Origin: Legionella massiliensis
GTDB taxonomy: Bacteria; Pseudomonadota; Gammaproteobacteria; Legionellales; Legionellaceae
Assembly: GCF_000756815.1 (NCBI RefSeq)
Contig: NZ_CCVW01000001.1
Coordinates: 1,168,001 to 1,232,000 of the forward strand
Direction of reading: 5' to 3'
Length of the DNA stretch: 64,000 nucleotides
Below, in pieces: positions 57,251 through 64,000 of this stretch. The translations under genes were made by a program, and so were the position numbers. Each line of letters begins with the position of its first letter. Position 1 is the first letter of the stretch. The notes beneath the pieces were generated by a model. That model was not told where the DNA came from. It was given only the letters and a program-made list of their open reading frames with translations, and did no database searches.

Positions 57251-58704
57251 GCTGCCATAGATGATTCCAACAAAGCCGTCGTGTTCGCATAGCTCCAGGG
57301 AAGCCAGGCTGTAGGCTCTTTAACAATGTGATCTTTATATACTTGCAGTGCAACCAAGTATTCAAAGGGGTTAACATTAGCTAATTCACAGGTATAAATA
57401 ATACTGGTCAAAACACCACCTACCATTGCGCCGTATTCAGTTTTATAAAACAACCAGTTGTTACGTCCTCGGATAGGAATTTTTAATCCCTGCTCCATAT
57501 TGTTGTTATGGACAGGCGCACCAGAGACGGATAAAAAGCGAGTAAGCTTGTCCCAGTGCTTGAGCATGTAATTAATCGCTTTGCCTAAGGATTCGTTGGG
57601 CTCAATTTGCTTGGTAGAGAGCAAGTCTTCCATATAGGCTTTGGCTTTCAACATAGACAGCTGGCTATGTGTTTGGTGATAAAGCAAACGCTGCTGCTCA
57701 TTGTGGCCTAATTGCTTGGATTTCTCATCAACCTGAAACGGAGTCGATAAGTACTTCATGAGAGTTTGGCAGTGCTCGGGGTAAAAGGCGAGCAGCTCTT
57801 CAAATTTACGAAAACCATGTGATAAACAGTTGCAAACAATGGTGCGGTGGTTTGCTGGAAGGTTATGACTCAGTGCATCACACATCTGAATAACTTGTCC
57901 TTTATTCTTATCTCGCTTATTCAGCAAACGCGCCATGTTTTCCCCTGAATGGCGTTTGCTGTTATAAAATAAGGCAATTTTATGGGTACCATTTTGGGCA
58001 AGAATGCCTGTGGTATACATGCCTGTTCTCTTTTGCCCTGGATTTTGTCTGTTGTTGCGGATGACATCAACGATGCGAACAACCGTATCATCATTGTGAA
58101 TCAATGAACCATTAGCGGCTATTTTCTCTAATGTGGGAAATACCAATAACACACAAGAGGCTAGTTCTTCCATCAACTGCCATTGAGTCGATGCTGCAAT
58201 AGGAAAACCAAGCAGTGATTGGAAATAATCCTGGCGATGAAAGGGCATGGCCATATAATACTTTTGCAGGGCTAACATGGCTTTGAAGCTTGGATGATAT
58301 TTTTCTTTACAGACCTGTTTGGGGATAGTCGCAGGGAATACTTCATTGCATAACGCACAGCGTAATTTCTCAATCCAATACTTATTTACCGAAGCCAGAT
58401 TGTGGCCTTTGATATTAACAAGAATACCCGGGGGAATGCGGTAGAGCTTTCGAGTGGTTTTAGCACCCTTGCCAAAAATAAGGCGTTTTAAATTTGATAT
58501 CGTTACTTTGTGCTCGACCAACGCTTTAGGTATCCATGAGGCAAGGTTAATGCAGCCAATCACAAAAGGTTTTGTTCTCTCAGGTAAGTTTGATGAGTGC
58601 ACCAATGCAACGATCTGCTCAACTTCTTCCTGTGATTTTTCAATGATGATGGGTAATTCTTTGGCTGGTGTCATTAGTAAGCCTGCTCCTATAAAGGGCA
58701 GCAA
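57247..58704 (-). CDS. tnpC: IS66-family transposase TnpC
   Basis: 485 aa (or 475 if the ATG at 58674 is used). Central zinc-finger-like region with CALCNEVFP, catalytic DDE-type core with the Asp pair in NGSLIHNDDTVVRIV, MCDALSHNLP, CLSHGFRKFEEL, and the Glu in NNNMEQGLKIP followed by IRGRNNWLFYKTEYGAMVGG. Encoded on the opposite strand to tnpA/tnpB, convergent with a 4-base overlap, unlike standard IS66 where the three genes are collinear. Frame intact. Confidence 0.88.
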   Translation of the reverse strand: MLPFIGAGLLMTPAKELPIIIEKSQEEVEQIVALVHSSNLPERTKPFVIGCINLASWIPKALVEHKVTISNLKRLIFGKGAKTTRKLYRIPPGILVNIKGHNLASVNKYWIEKLRCALCNEVFPATIPKQVCKEKYHPSFKAMLALQKYYMAMPFHRQDYFQSLLGFPIAASTQWQLMEELASCVLLVFPTLEKIAANGSLIHNDDTVVRIVDVIRNNRQNPGQKRTGMYTTGILAQNGTHKIALFYNSKRHSGENMARLLNKRDKNKGQVIQMCDALSHNLPANHRTIVCNCLSHGFRKFEELLAFYPEHCQTLMKYLSTPFQVDEKSKQLGHNEQQRLLYHQTHSQLSMLKAKAYMEDLLSTKQIEPNESLGKAINYMLKHWDKLTRFLSVSGAPVHNNNMEQGLKIPIRGRNNWLFYKTEYGAMVGGVLTSIIYTCELANVNPFEYLVALQVYKDHIVKEPTAWLPWSYANTTALLESSMAA

Positions 58705-59140
58705 GGTTAGCCAGTAGTCATAATATAATCAATAGGTTGCGGTTAAAATAATGACTCAATATTTTTTTGCTGCAAGGTCACGAAGCTTCAGGGACAATCT
58801 AGCCGCGGGCAACCGTAGATGAATCCGTAAGGAATGCGTTGAATCTGCTAGCACAAAAGCGGAGAGGAGCTAGAGATGGGTGGTATGGTTCATGGCGCTC
58901 TCTTTTTCTGAAGAGTGCTTGTTAGGCCTCTAAAGTAGTAATTTCATAGCAACTATAAAAAATCAAGAATCAATTTTAATTTTTATTTAATTTATTCCTT
59001 TCATAATCATTACTTATTTTTTAGCAGTTCAAGAGCTCCTAAAGAATGACCGCAGGCTCGATGAGAGGAGCTCCGAAGTTTTTTCTGACCTTTGTTCCTT
59101 AGTTCTGAGTCTCTATATAAAGATATTTTAAGCTGAGAAA
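58705..59140. other. Gap between IS66-like element and LRR locus
   Basis: 436 bases, A+T-rich in the right half, without a supported ORF. The right end of the IS66-like element should be in the first 100 bases. No repeat or RNA gene recognised. Confidence 0.4.
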
Positions 59141-59278
59141 ATGATTATGCCTAAAAAATGTCCGGTAGATCTTGCCCTGTCACCTAATCAGGATCGCCAA
59201 ATAGATTTTTCTTCTAGTTCACCCTCATCAAACGGTTCTGTGCTGAGTGATGAGTGCTTAAATGAGCTTGGGGCCTAG
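59141..59278 (+). CDS. 45-codon ORF upstream of and in frame with the LRR gene
   Basis: Starts MIMPKKCPVDLALSPNQDRQ and ends LSDECLNELGA at TAG. The LRR gene starts 9 bases later in the same frame after TAG GAG TGA GAC. GGAG at this stop forms its RBS. It may be a leader peptide gene or the N terminus of a longer ancestral LRR protein separated by nonsense mutations. The Ser-rich low-complexity middle is like the N-terminal tails of Legionella LRR proteins. Confidence 0.4.
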   Translation: MIMPKKCPVDLALSPNQDRQIDFSSSSPSSNGSVLSDECLNELGA

Positions 59279-59287
59279 GAGTGAGAC

Positions 59288-59740
59288 ATGAGACTTAATC
59301 TTAATAATAAAACGCAAGAGAATATTATTGCATCGTTGGAAGAGCTCTCCCCGGGTACTTCCCAGCTCGATTTGAGCTGGAATGACCTCCGCACCAAATC
59401 CGGTGCTGAACTTGTAGCCATCATGCAGGCACTGCCACAAGGCCTGCAGTCGCTCGATTTGAGCTGGAATGACCTCCGCACCAAATCCGGTGCTGAACTT
59501 GTAGCCATCATGCAGGCACTGCCACAAGGCCTGCAGTCGCTCGATTTGTGCGGGAATAACCTCGGCACCAAATCCGGCGCAGAACTTGTAGCCATCATGC
59601 AGGCCCTGCCACAAGGCCTGCAGTCGCTTGATTTGGGCAAGAACCGCCGTTGCACGAAGCCCTTTCCGAATCATCAACATCTGATAGTCCGGTTTGCATG
59701 TTACGGTGAGGCTTGTTCGCAAAAAATATTCCGCGCGTGA
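59288..59740 (+). CDS. Leucine-rich-repeat protein fragment
   Basis: 150 aa. After 26 residues come three nearly identical 29-residue LRRs of the ribonuclease-inhibitor type (LDLSWNDLRTKSGAELVAIM then QALPQGLQS), positions about 27-113, followed by the start of a fourth (LDLGKN). From there the sequence changes to RRCTKPFPNHQHLIVRFACY and ends, which is not LRR. The C terminus seems to have been replaced by rearrangement. Related to LRR effectors of Legionella by type only. Confidence 0.6.
   Translation: MRLNLNNKTQENIIASLEELSPGTSQLDLSWNDLRTKSGAELVAIMQALPQGLQSLDLSWNDLRTKSGAELVAIMQALPQGLQSLDLCGNNLGTKSGAELVAIMQALPQGLQSLDLGKNRRCTKPFPNHQHLIVRFACYGEACSQKIFRA
59366..59626. repeat. Three tandem 87-bp repeats (LRR coding)
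   Basis: Units start at 59366, 59453 and 59540 (CTCGATTTGAGCTGGAATGA or CTCGATTTGTGCGGGAATAA), each exactly 87 bp = 29 codons. The first two are almost identical, the third has a few changes. A partial fourth starts at 59627. Because the unit is a multiple of three and has no stops in several frames, long spurious ORFs appear on the opposite strand. Confidence 0.92.
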
Positions 59741-59772
59741 CGCGCAGGAATTTGTAGTTGTCTATGTAAAAC

Positions 59773-59804
59773 GTGACCTTTCTGCAATCTTGCAGAAAGG
59801 TCAC
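59773..59804. repeat. Palindrome P1 (CTTTCTGCAA family)
   Basis: Perfect 15-bp inverted repeat, GTGACCTTTCTGCAA and its complement, with a 2-base centre. Same core as 60494-60523 and 60705-60726. An ORF opens within it (GTG at 59773), giving MTFLQSCRKVTF. Confidence 0.85.
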
Positions 59805-59835
59805 ATTTAATTTAACTCCTTATTATTTTAACGAA

Positions 59836-60450
59836 ATGGGAATAATTAATGTTACTCAATATCCTGAAATAGCAATACCAGAGGAAGCACCTTATAAATA
59901 TGTAGCGGAAAATTTTGATATTAAATACTTTAAAATTTATGATTTCTCTGCACGAATTAATTTTGCTCGACAAACAATAAGAAAATTTGCTCCTAACATA
60001 GAACAAATGATTAAGGATTGTTTAATGTATTCAATAGGTTCTGAATTTAACTCATTTAATTATAATTTTGAAAAATTACTTAAATGCTTACTATCTGGAG
60101 AAAAGGAAATCCCGAATATTTATTCCTTAGAAAATGTTTTAAATGATTTTTATCGTTGCCAAATAACTCAGAAATATAAGAAGCTTGTTGAAAGAGAATG
60201 TATAGGGCCTCGAGAAATTGATTATTCACGCCCTAGAACACAGATTTATCAAAATCAAATTCGAGTAAAACGAGAATTACTTAATATCCGAATTAATACG
60301 TTTAATTTTTTGGATAGTTGTAAAATCTTATTTTCTAAAATGGGTAATAGTAAGTTGCTGGTAAAAGTAGATGAATTACAAACCGATTATGTTAATACAA
60401 CAAAACCATCATTATTACCTAAATCTATGCCTCCCTATATAGAAAGGTAA
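59836..60450 (+). CDS. Hypothetical protein between two palindromes
   Basis: 204 aa from the ATG at 59836 (225 aa if the GTG inside palindrome P1 is used). Very Asn/Lys/Ile-rich, soluble, mostly helical, no recognised motif. Contains FSARINFARQTIRKFAPNIE and IDYSRPRTQIYQNQIRVKRE. Bracketed by palindromes P1 and P2, suggesting it moves as a unit, but this is inference. Function unknown. Confidence 0.45.
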   Translation: MGIINVTQYPEIAIPEEAPYKYVAENFDIKYFKIYDFSARINFARQTIRKFAPNIEQMIKDCLMYSIGSEFNSFNYNFEKLLKCLLSGEKEIPNIYSLENVLNDFYRCQITQKYKKLVERECIGPREIDYSRPRTQIYQNQIRVKRELLNIRINTFNFLDSCKILFSKMGNSKLLVKVDELQTDYVNTTKPSLLPKSMPPYIER

Positions 60451-60493
60451 TTAGTAGCTATGGAATATTCAAAAAAATGTTTTGGGTGCACTT

Positions 60494-60523
60494 TGACCTT
60501 TCTGCAAGATTGCAGAAAGGTTC
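60494..60523. repeat. Palindrome P2 (CTTTCTGCAA family)
   Basis: ACCTTTCTGCAA and its complement around a GA centre, 12-bp arms, about 720 bases from P1. Confidence 0.85.
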
Positions 60524-60570
60524 GTAAGTAGCCTAATAATCTATAAAAGCGGCTTTTTCATTACCTATCA

Positions 60571-60777
60571 ATGGAGTCTAATCTTTGTGATAAGCAGCTA
60601 TCAAAAAATGAAAAATCAATTTATATGATGGGGTTTATGTTATTTCGTAGCCATCTAATAAGGGTATACCTTAGTGATAATTATTTAGTTGTTTATAAAG
60701 TGAACTTTCTGCAAGCGTGCAGAAACACCACGAAAGTACAGATTACAGATTTTATTTTTGATAGTTTAATATCTTAA
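60571..60777 (+). CDS. Small ORF containing palindrome P3
   Basis: 68 codons from the ATG at 60571. Mid-part MMGFMLFRSHLIRVYLSDNY. The palindrome at 60705-60726 is read in frame as VNFLQACRNTTK, comparable with MTFLQSCRKVTF from P1. No strong RBS. Coding status uncertain. Confidence 0.3.
   Translation: MESNLCDKQLSKNEKSIYMMGFMLFRSHLIRVYLSDNYLVVYKVNFLQACRNTTKVQITDFIFDSLIS
60705..60726. repeat. Palindrome P3 (CTTTCTGCAA family, decayed)
   Basis: TTTCTGCA and TGCAGAAA around AGCG; 8-bp arms, with flanks diverged from P1 and P2. Confidence 0.7.
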
Positions 60778-60825
60778 TTTTTTATGTTACAAATTTTAAA
60801 TTAAGAAATAACTATATTGATTTTA

Positions 60826-61485
60826 ATGAGCAAATTATGGGATTGGGCAAATCGGGGTTGTATAGCTTGGACGATTGGCACTATTGTCTATCTTATTGTA
60901 TGTTTGTTTAATTTGGTGCCAACTTATGAAACAAAATTTATTAAAAAAAATAGCGTGATTCCAAAAATTAATTTATTTCCTGGCCAGAAAATTCAATTAA
61001 CATTTGATTCAGTTGAACATATTGATTCAACGGAAATAACCAAGGTCATATGGCAAATAGCTTACAGTGAAAGAAAAAAATTCACAGCAAATGAATTATA
61101 TCCTACCATAGTTTTACCTCCATCAGACGCAGGAATTTTTAACCTTTCTCTACAAATATTTCTTCAAAATAATGAAACCATAGAAGGTGTGACTAATTTG
61201 AATATAGTTCAACCTACCCCAACAGTTATGAAAATTACGGAAGAAAGCAAGATAATGCTTAATAATAGTGATTACCCGATCATAAATTCGAGTGATGATG
61301 AGCTTGAAATATACTCTGCAGAGAACCAATGGATAAAAAAGACTATTAATAAAAATGGCGCTAGTTCATATTTAAAACTCAATCCAGGAGATCAAATTTC
61401 TCCAATTAATAATGAAATTATTATTAGATCTGCAAAAAATCCCAACAAATTAGAGTCATATAGTTCTGTACCGTTTAAGAAGTGA
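60826..61485 (+). CDS. Membrane-anchored protein of unknown function
   Basis: 219 aa from the ATG at 60826. One transmembrane helix near the N terminus (CIAWTIGTIVYLIVCLFNLV) and an extracytoplasmic remainder rich in beta-type segments, with a stretch KINLFPGQKIQLTFDSVE and SLQIFLQNNETIEGVTNLNI that could be an immunoglobulin-like fold. No family recognised. A+T-rich codons like the other island genes. Confidence 0.5.
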   Translation: MSKLWDWANRGCIAWTIGTIVYLIVCLFNLVPTYETKFIKKNSVIPKINLFPGQKIQLTFDSVEHIDSTEITKVIWQIAYSERKKFTANELYPTIVLPPSDAGIFNLSLQIFLQNNETIEGVTNLNIVQPTPTVMKITEESKIMLNNSDYPIINSSDDELEIYSAENQWIKKTINKNGASSYLKLNPGDQISPINNEIIIRSAKNPNKLESYSSVPFKK

Positions 61486-61635
61486 ATTTAAAATAGAGAT
61501 AATTATTTAAATAGTAAAGTTAGAGCACCTTAAAATCTCAAAATATTGAGATCAATATAAAGTTGGTCTTGAAATTCTGAGTTCCCTAGAAAAGTATAAG
61601 TCAAATAATAAAACCTTAAAATAAAAGGAGATACT

Positions 61636-61686
61636 ATGGATTGGAATACAATTATTACCCCTCCAACTCGCCAAGGTGAGTACTGA
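61636..61686 (+). pseudogene. 5' stub of a gene at the IS1111 boundary
   Basis: AAAGGAG then ATGGATTGGAATACAATTAT, coding MDWNTIITPPTRQGEY before TGA at 61684-61686, 8 bases left of the IS inverted repeat. The good RBS and abrupt end suggest a gene whose remainder was displaced by the IS elements. No continuation was found on the right side. Confidence 0.35.
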
Positions 61687-61778
61687 CGTAATAGTATGGA
61701 CCCTGCCACTTTAACGAGGCTTCATAAAGAGCCAGAATGAGAGTGTTTAGTTTCATTCAAAAAAGTGGAGGATCCATA

Positions 61779-62804
61779 ATGAATAATATTAAAGTATTAG
61801 GAATAGATTTAGCAAAAAATGTTTTCCAGCTTCATGGTACAGACAGTAATGGAAAAGGTGTTTTGCGTAAACGATTGAGTCGTGAAAAACTAGTTGAATT
61901 TATGGCAAATTTATCACCCTGTCTTGTTGGCGTTGAAGCCTGTGGAGGAGCTCATTATTGGTCTCGATTATTTGTTGAAATGGGCCATACAGTAAAAATG
62001 ATGTCACCACAATTTGTAAAACCTTATGTAAAGTCCAATAAAAATGATGCAAAGGATGCTGAGGCAATATCGGAGGCTGTAACACGGCCGACAATGCGTT
62101 TTGTACCAATAAAGAATATGACACAACAGGATGTATTATTACTCCACCGAGCTAAAGAGCTTGCGGTCAAACAAAGAACCGCTCAAGCGAATCAAATTCG
62201 TGGTTTTTTAGCAGAATATGGAATTATTATTGCTCAAGGTATTCAGCGTCTTGTGCAACTACCTGAAATACTAGATGCTAATGAAGATAAGATAAGCTCA
62301 TGTTCAAAGAAAATATTTTTACAGTTACACGAACAACTTAAACTTTATGATGAGCAGGCCAAGTACTACGATAAAGAGATACGTGAACAAGCAAAAACTG
62401 ATCCCCGCTGTGTAGCAATTCAAAGCATAGAAGGCATTGGACCTATAACAGCCTCGGCAATAGTAGCTACAATTGGTGATCCCACTGTTTTTAAAAATGG
62501 CAGAGAGGTAGCTGCCTGGCTGGGTTTAGTGCCTCGACAGAATTCCAGTGGCAACAAGATTGTTTTAGGCTCTATCACAAAAAGAGGAGATCGTTATATA
62601 AGGACATTGCTGATTCATGGCGCACGCACAGTCATAAAAACATGCGGGAACAAAAAGGATAAAAAAAGCCAGTGGGTAATAGAGAAAAAGCTTCGTATTG
62701 GTTTTAACAAAACGGCAGTAGCATTAGCCAATAAAAATGCACGTACAATTTGGGCGATGTTGGCGACAGGCGAGTCTTATCGTAAGCCATTGGCAATTGC
62801 ATAA
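61779..62804 (+). CDS. IS110/IS1111-family DEDD transposase
   Basis: 341 aa from the ATG at 61779 (GGAGGATCC upstream). N-terminal RuvC-like DEDD domain: GIDLAKNVFQLHG, VGVEACGGAHYW, NDAKDAEAI. C-terminal Transposase_20 domain with IQSIEGIGPITASAIVATIG and a Ser in RQNSSGNKIVLG, the recombinase-type serine. Frame intact, so possibly active. Confidence 0.94.
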   Translation: MNNIKVLGIDLAKNVFQLHGTDSNGKGVLRKRLSREKLVEFMANLSPCLVGVEACGGAHYWSRLFVEMGHTVKMMSPQFVKPYVKSNKNDAKDAEAISEAVTRPTMRFVPIKNMTQQDVLLLHRAKELAVKQRTAQANQIRGFLAEYGIIIAQGIQRLVQLPEILDANEDKISSCSKKIFLQLHEQLKLYDEQAKYYDKEIREQAKTDPRCVAIQSIEGIGPITASAIVATIGDPTVFKNGREVAAWLGLVPRQNSSGNKIVLGSITKRGDRYIRTLLIHGARTVIKTCGNKKDKKSQWVIEKKLRIGFNKTAVALANKNARTIWAMLATGESYRKPLAIA

Positions 62805-63145
62805 TGAACTCATAAATAAAATTTATTAATCAAATTATAGTTTCACTTAATATTACTGAATGTAAAAAGTACATTCAGCAATATTAAGCGATGTAAGTAA
62901 AACAAGAAGTTACTTTGTTCTGGAGATTGCTAAAGGTAGACAAAATTGATAGCAAAATAGGTAAGACCAGCTCTTTCAAAACCTGTATTAGACCAAGATC
63001 GTTTTCAAGATCGTTGACGTGATGAGGAGAAAGAGCGCGAATACTATCAGGGTTAGAGTGATTTATAACACTTATTAAAAACCGAATATATGACTGCATC
63101 TCAACCTATTTTTGTTAAAAATTGAAATTTACCTCTTGCGGTGCC
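62805..63145 (+). ncRNA. Candidate bridge (seek) RNA region of the IS1111-type element
   Basis: Non-coding 341-base right end between transposase stop and right inverted repeat. In the IS1111 group the target-specifying RNA is encoded at this end. Local hairpins are visible, e.g. ACTGAATGTAAAAAGTACATTCAG around 62856. A 71-codon ORF on the other strand is probably spurious. Placement is from family knowledge; the structure was not computed. Confidence 0.35.
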
Positions 63146-63175
63146 TGGCAGGGTCCATATATGGTCTAATAGATC

Positions 63176-63935
63176 TGTACACCCCAGTTAAGAGATAATG
63201 CACTTAGCTGGAGAAAGTAATGACTATAAGAAAGAAGCCGCCGGATGAAGAATGCTTTAAATGCATTAGGTTATCCAGTAGGTCGAAGACGAACTCAAAG
63301 TTTAATGAAAGAGGCGCAAGTTTTTGTTCGTTATCGCAAGAAATATAAAGTGACAACAAATAGCAATCATAAACAACCGGTTTATGAAAACGTTTTAAAT
63401 AGACAGTTTGATGTTAAAGAGGCAAATAAAGCTTACGCATCCGATATTACTTATGTCTGGACTCAGGAAGGCTGGCTTTATTTAGCGGTTGTTATGGATT
63501 TATTTTCAAGAAAAATAGTGGGTTGGAGTATGGGTTCCAGAATGAAAGCAACATTAGTCTGTGATGCTCTGAATATGGCTATTTGGCAGCGAAAGCCATC
63601 AGTAGGGCTCGTTGTTCATTCCGATAGAGGAACTCAATACGCAAGTTACCTATACCGTAACTTATTAACAAGTAAAGGCTATATTGGCAGTATGAGTAAA
63701 AAAGGAGATTGCTGGGATAATAGTGTTATTGAAAGCTTCTTTGGGAGTTTAAAACAAGAACGAGTTCAATGGCGGAATTATCAAACTCGATGGGAAGCTC
63801 AACAGGACATTTTGAATTACATCACCATGTTCTATAACAGCCACAGATTGCATTCTTATTTAGGATATTTAAGCCCAAATCAATTTGAAAAGCAGAGTAA
63901 TTTTTTAATGAAAGTTGCTTAACTGGGGTGTAACA
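63176..63935 (+). mobile_element. Internally deleted IS3-family element
   Basis: Ends TGTACACCCCAGTTAAG (63176) and CTTAACTGGGGTGTAACA (63918-63935) form terminal inverted repeats. Total 760 bp against 1.2-1.3 kb for full IS3 elements. The start of orfA (ATGACTATAAGAAAGAAG at about 63221) runs straight into the middle of orfB, so most of orfA and the 5' part of orfB are deleted. Confidence 0.82.
63245..63922 (+). pseudogene. IS3-family OrfB, N-terminally truncated
   Basis: 225 codons encoding the rve integrase core: D in YASDITYVWTQEGW, D in VVHSDRGTQYAS, E in DNSVIESFFGSLKQE (DDE), ending FYNSHRLHSYLGYLSPNQFE. The HTH_21 part and normal N terminus are missing because of the internal deletion. 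Catalytic residues remain but the two-ORF frameshift system is lost, so it is probably inactive. Confidence 0.87.
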
Positions 63936-64000
63936 ATTTGGTTGACCACGTCATATTTGGCTGGCTGAGAAAATGAAGAGACAGCCCCCGGATTTTTATA

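Larger units (their letters stand above)
56508..58704. mobile_element. IS66-like element, second and intact-looking copy
   Basis: Contains tnpA and tnpB rightward and tnpC leftward, with tnpB and tnpC stops overlapping by 4 bases. The remnant at 41.8-42.6 kb has the same convergent layout, so it is a property of the element and not a local inversion. Exact ends are not resolved: a shared block (GCGTGACTA...CCTATAGCCTC) precedes tnpA in both copies, but no convincing inverted repeat was found beyond tnpC. Confidence 0.8.
61695..63159 (+). mobile_element. IS1111-type (IS110 family) insertion sequence
   Basis: Bounded by TATGGACCCTGCCA (61695-61708) and its exact complement TGGCAGGGTCCATA (63146-63159). 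Possession of inverted repeats places it in the IS1111 group of IS110. Short left non-coding end (about 70 bases), long right non-coding end (about 340 bases). Confidence 0.85.

Noticed and set aside
59366..59626. Tandem repeats considered as a CRISPR array
   Set aside because: Units are directly adjacent 87-bp coding repeats without unique spacers, and no cas genes are present.
59258..59722. Two long minus-strand ORFs with repeated ALWQ/CRPCG peptides across the LRR repeats
   Set aside because: They are antisense shadows: an 87-bp repeat is a multiple of three, so any stop-free frame is repeated. The plus-strand LRR pattern is the biologically sensible one.
62884..63099. 71-codon minus-strand ORF in the IS1111 right end
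   Set aside because: Lies in the non-coding end expected to encode the guide RNA; no recognised product.

Overview
This window reads as a chromosome segment of a Legionella species that is probably not L. pneumophila. The diagnostic genes are a ProA/Msp-type M4 zinc metalloprotease, a DotV-like Dot/Icm membrane protein, and an ankyrin protein in the position where I recall legA12/ankC (lpg0483 in L. pneumophila; proA is lpg0467). The order proA, dotV, DUF3579, pssA, ptsH, ptsN, hpf, rpoN, rpmG/rpmB, trmB, ankyrin gene, hflKC, purA is the order I remember for that genus. The synteny statement is from memory, not from a search. The DNA is A+T-rich and genes are tightly packed as far as a tRNA-Pro gene at 41311-41387.

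Positions 1-41387 are a conserved core. The first part (1-23 kb) carries tRNA modification (tsaC, trmB), central metabolism (class I fructose-bisphosphate aldolase, purA), the nitrogen-PTS/sigma-54 cluster, ribosomal proteins L33 and L28, HflKC, and several secreted or candidate-effector proteins. From 23.6 to 27.7 kb there is a leftward gpmI-envC-ctpA run. From 28.0 to 37.9 kb there is the rightward envelope-biogenesis run uppS-cdsA-rseP-bamA-skp-lpxD-fabZ-lpxA-serS. That run joins lipid carrier synthesis, phospholipid precursor synthesis, outer-membrane protein assembly and lipid A synthesis. It is followed by an avidin-like secreted protein, a membrane diguanylate cyclase and ispB. Several intergenic gaps hold dispersed palindromic repeats of at least three families, one nested inside another.

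Positions 41388-64000 are accessory: mostly A+T-richer and full of insertion-sequence material. They contain a decayed IS66-like copy interrupted by an IS6-family element, an intact-looking second IS66-like copy whose tnpC points the opposite way from tnpA/tnpB, an IS1111-type (IS110 family) element, and an internally deleted IS3 copy. Between these lie a higBA toxin-antitoxin pair, a maf gene broken by an amber codon, an orphan UmuD-like peptidase, a response regulator, a tyrosine recombinase, a KfrA-like protein, an LRR protein with 87-bp repeats, and uncharacterised proteins.

The most interesting content is three unrelated candidate enzyme-type proteins in this island. One is a CheD-like glutamine deamidase (43590-44369) whose Thr/Cys/His triad has exactly the CheD spacing. 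One is a 617-residue protein (50760-52613) with a PARG/macrodomain-like GG...QEE signature and three C-terminal repeats of about 83 residues. One is a protein with an EndoU-type ribonuclease-like N-terminal domain (55193-56476). In a Legionella these are plausible Dot/Icm effectors or toxins, but that is inference. A palindrome of about 30 bp built on CTTTCTGCAA also occurs three times between 59.7 and 60.7 kb and runs into open reading frames.
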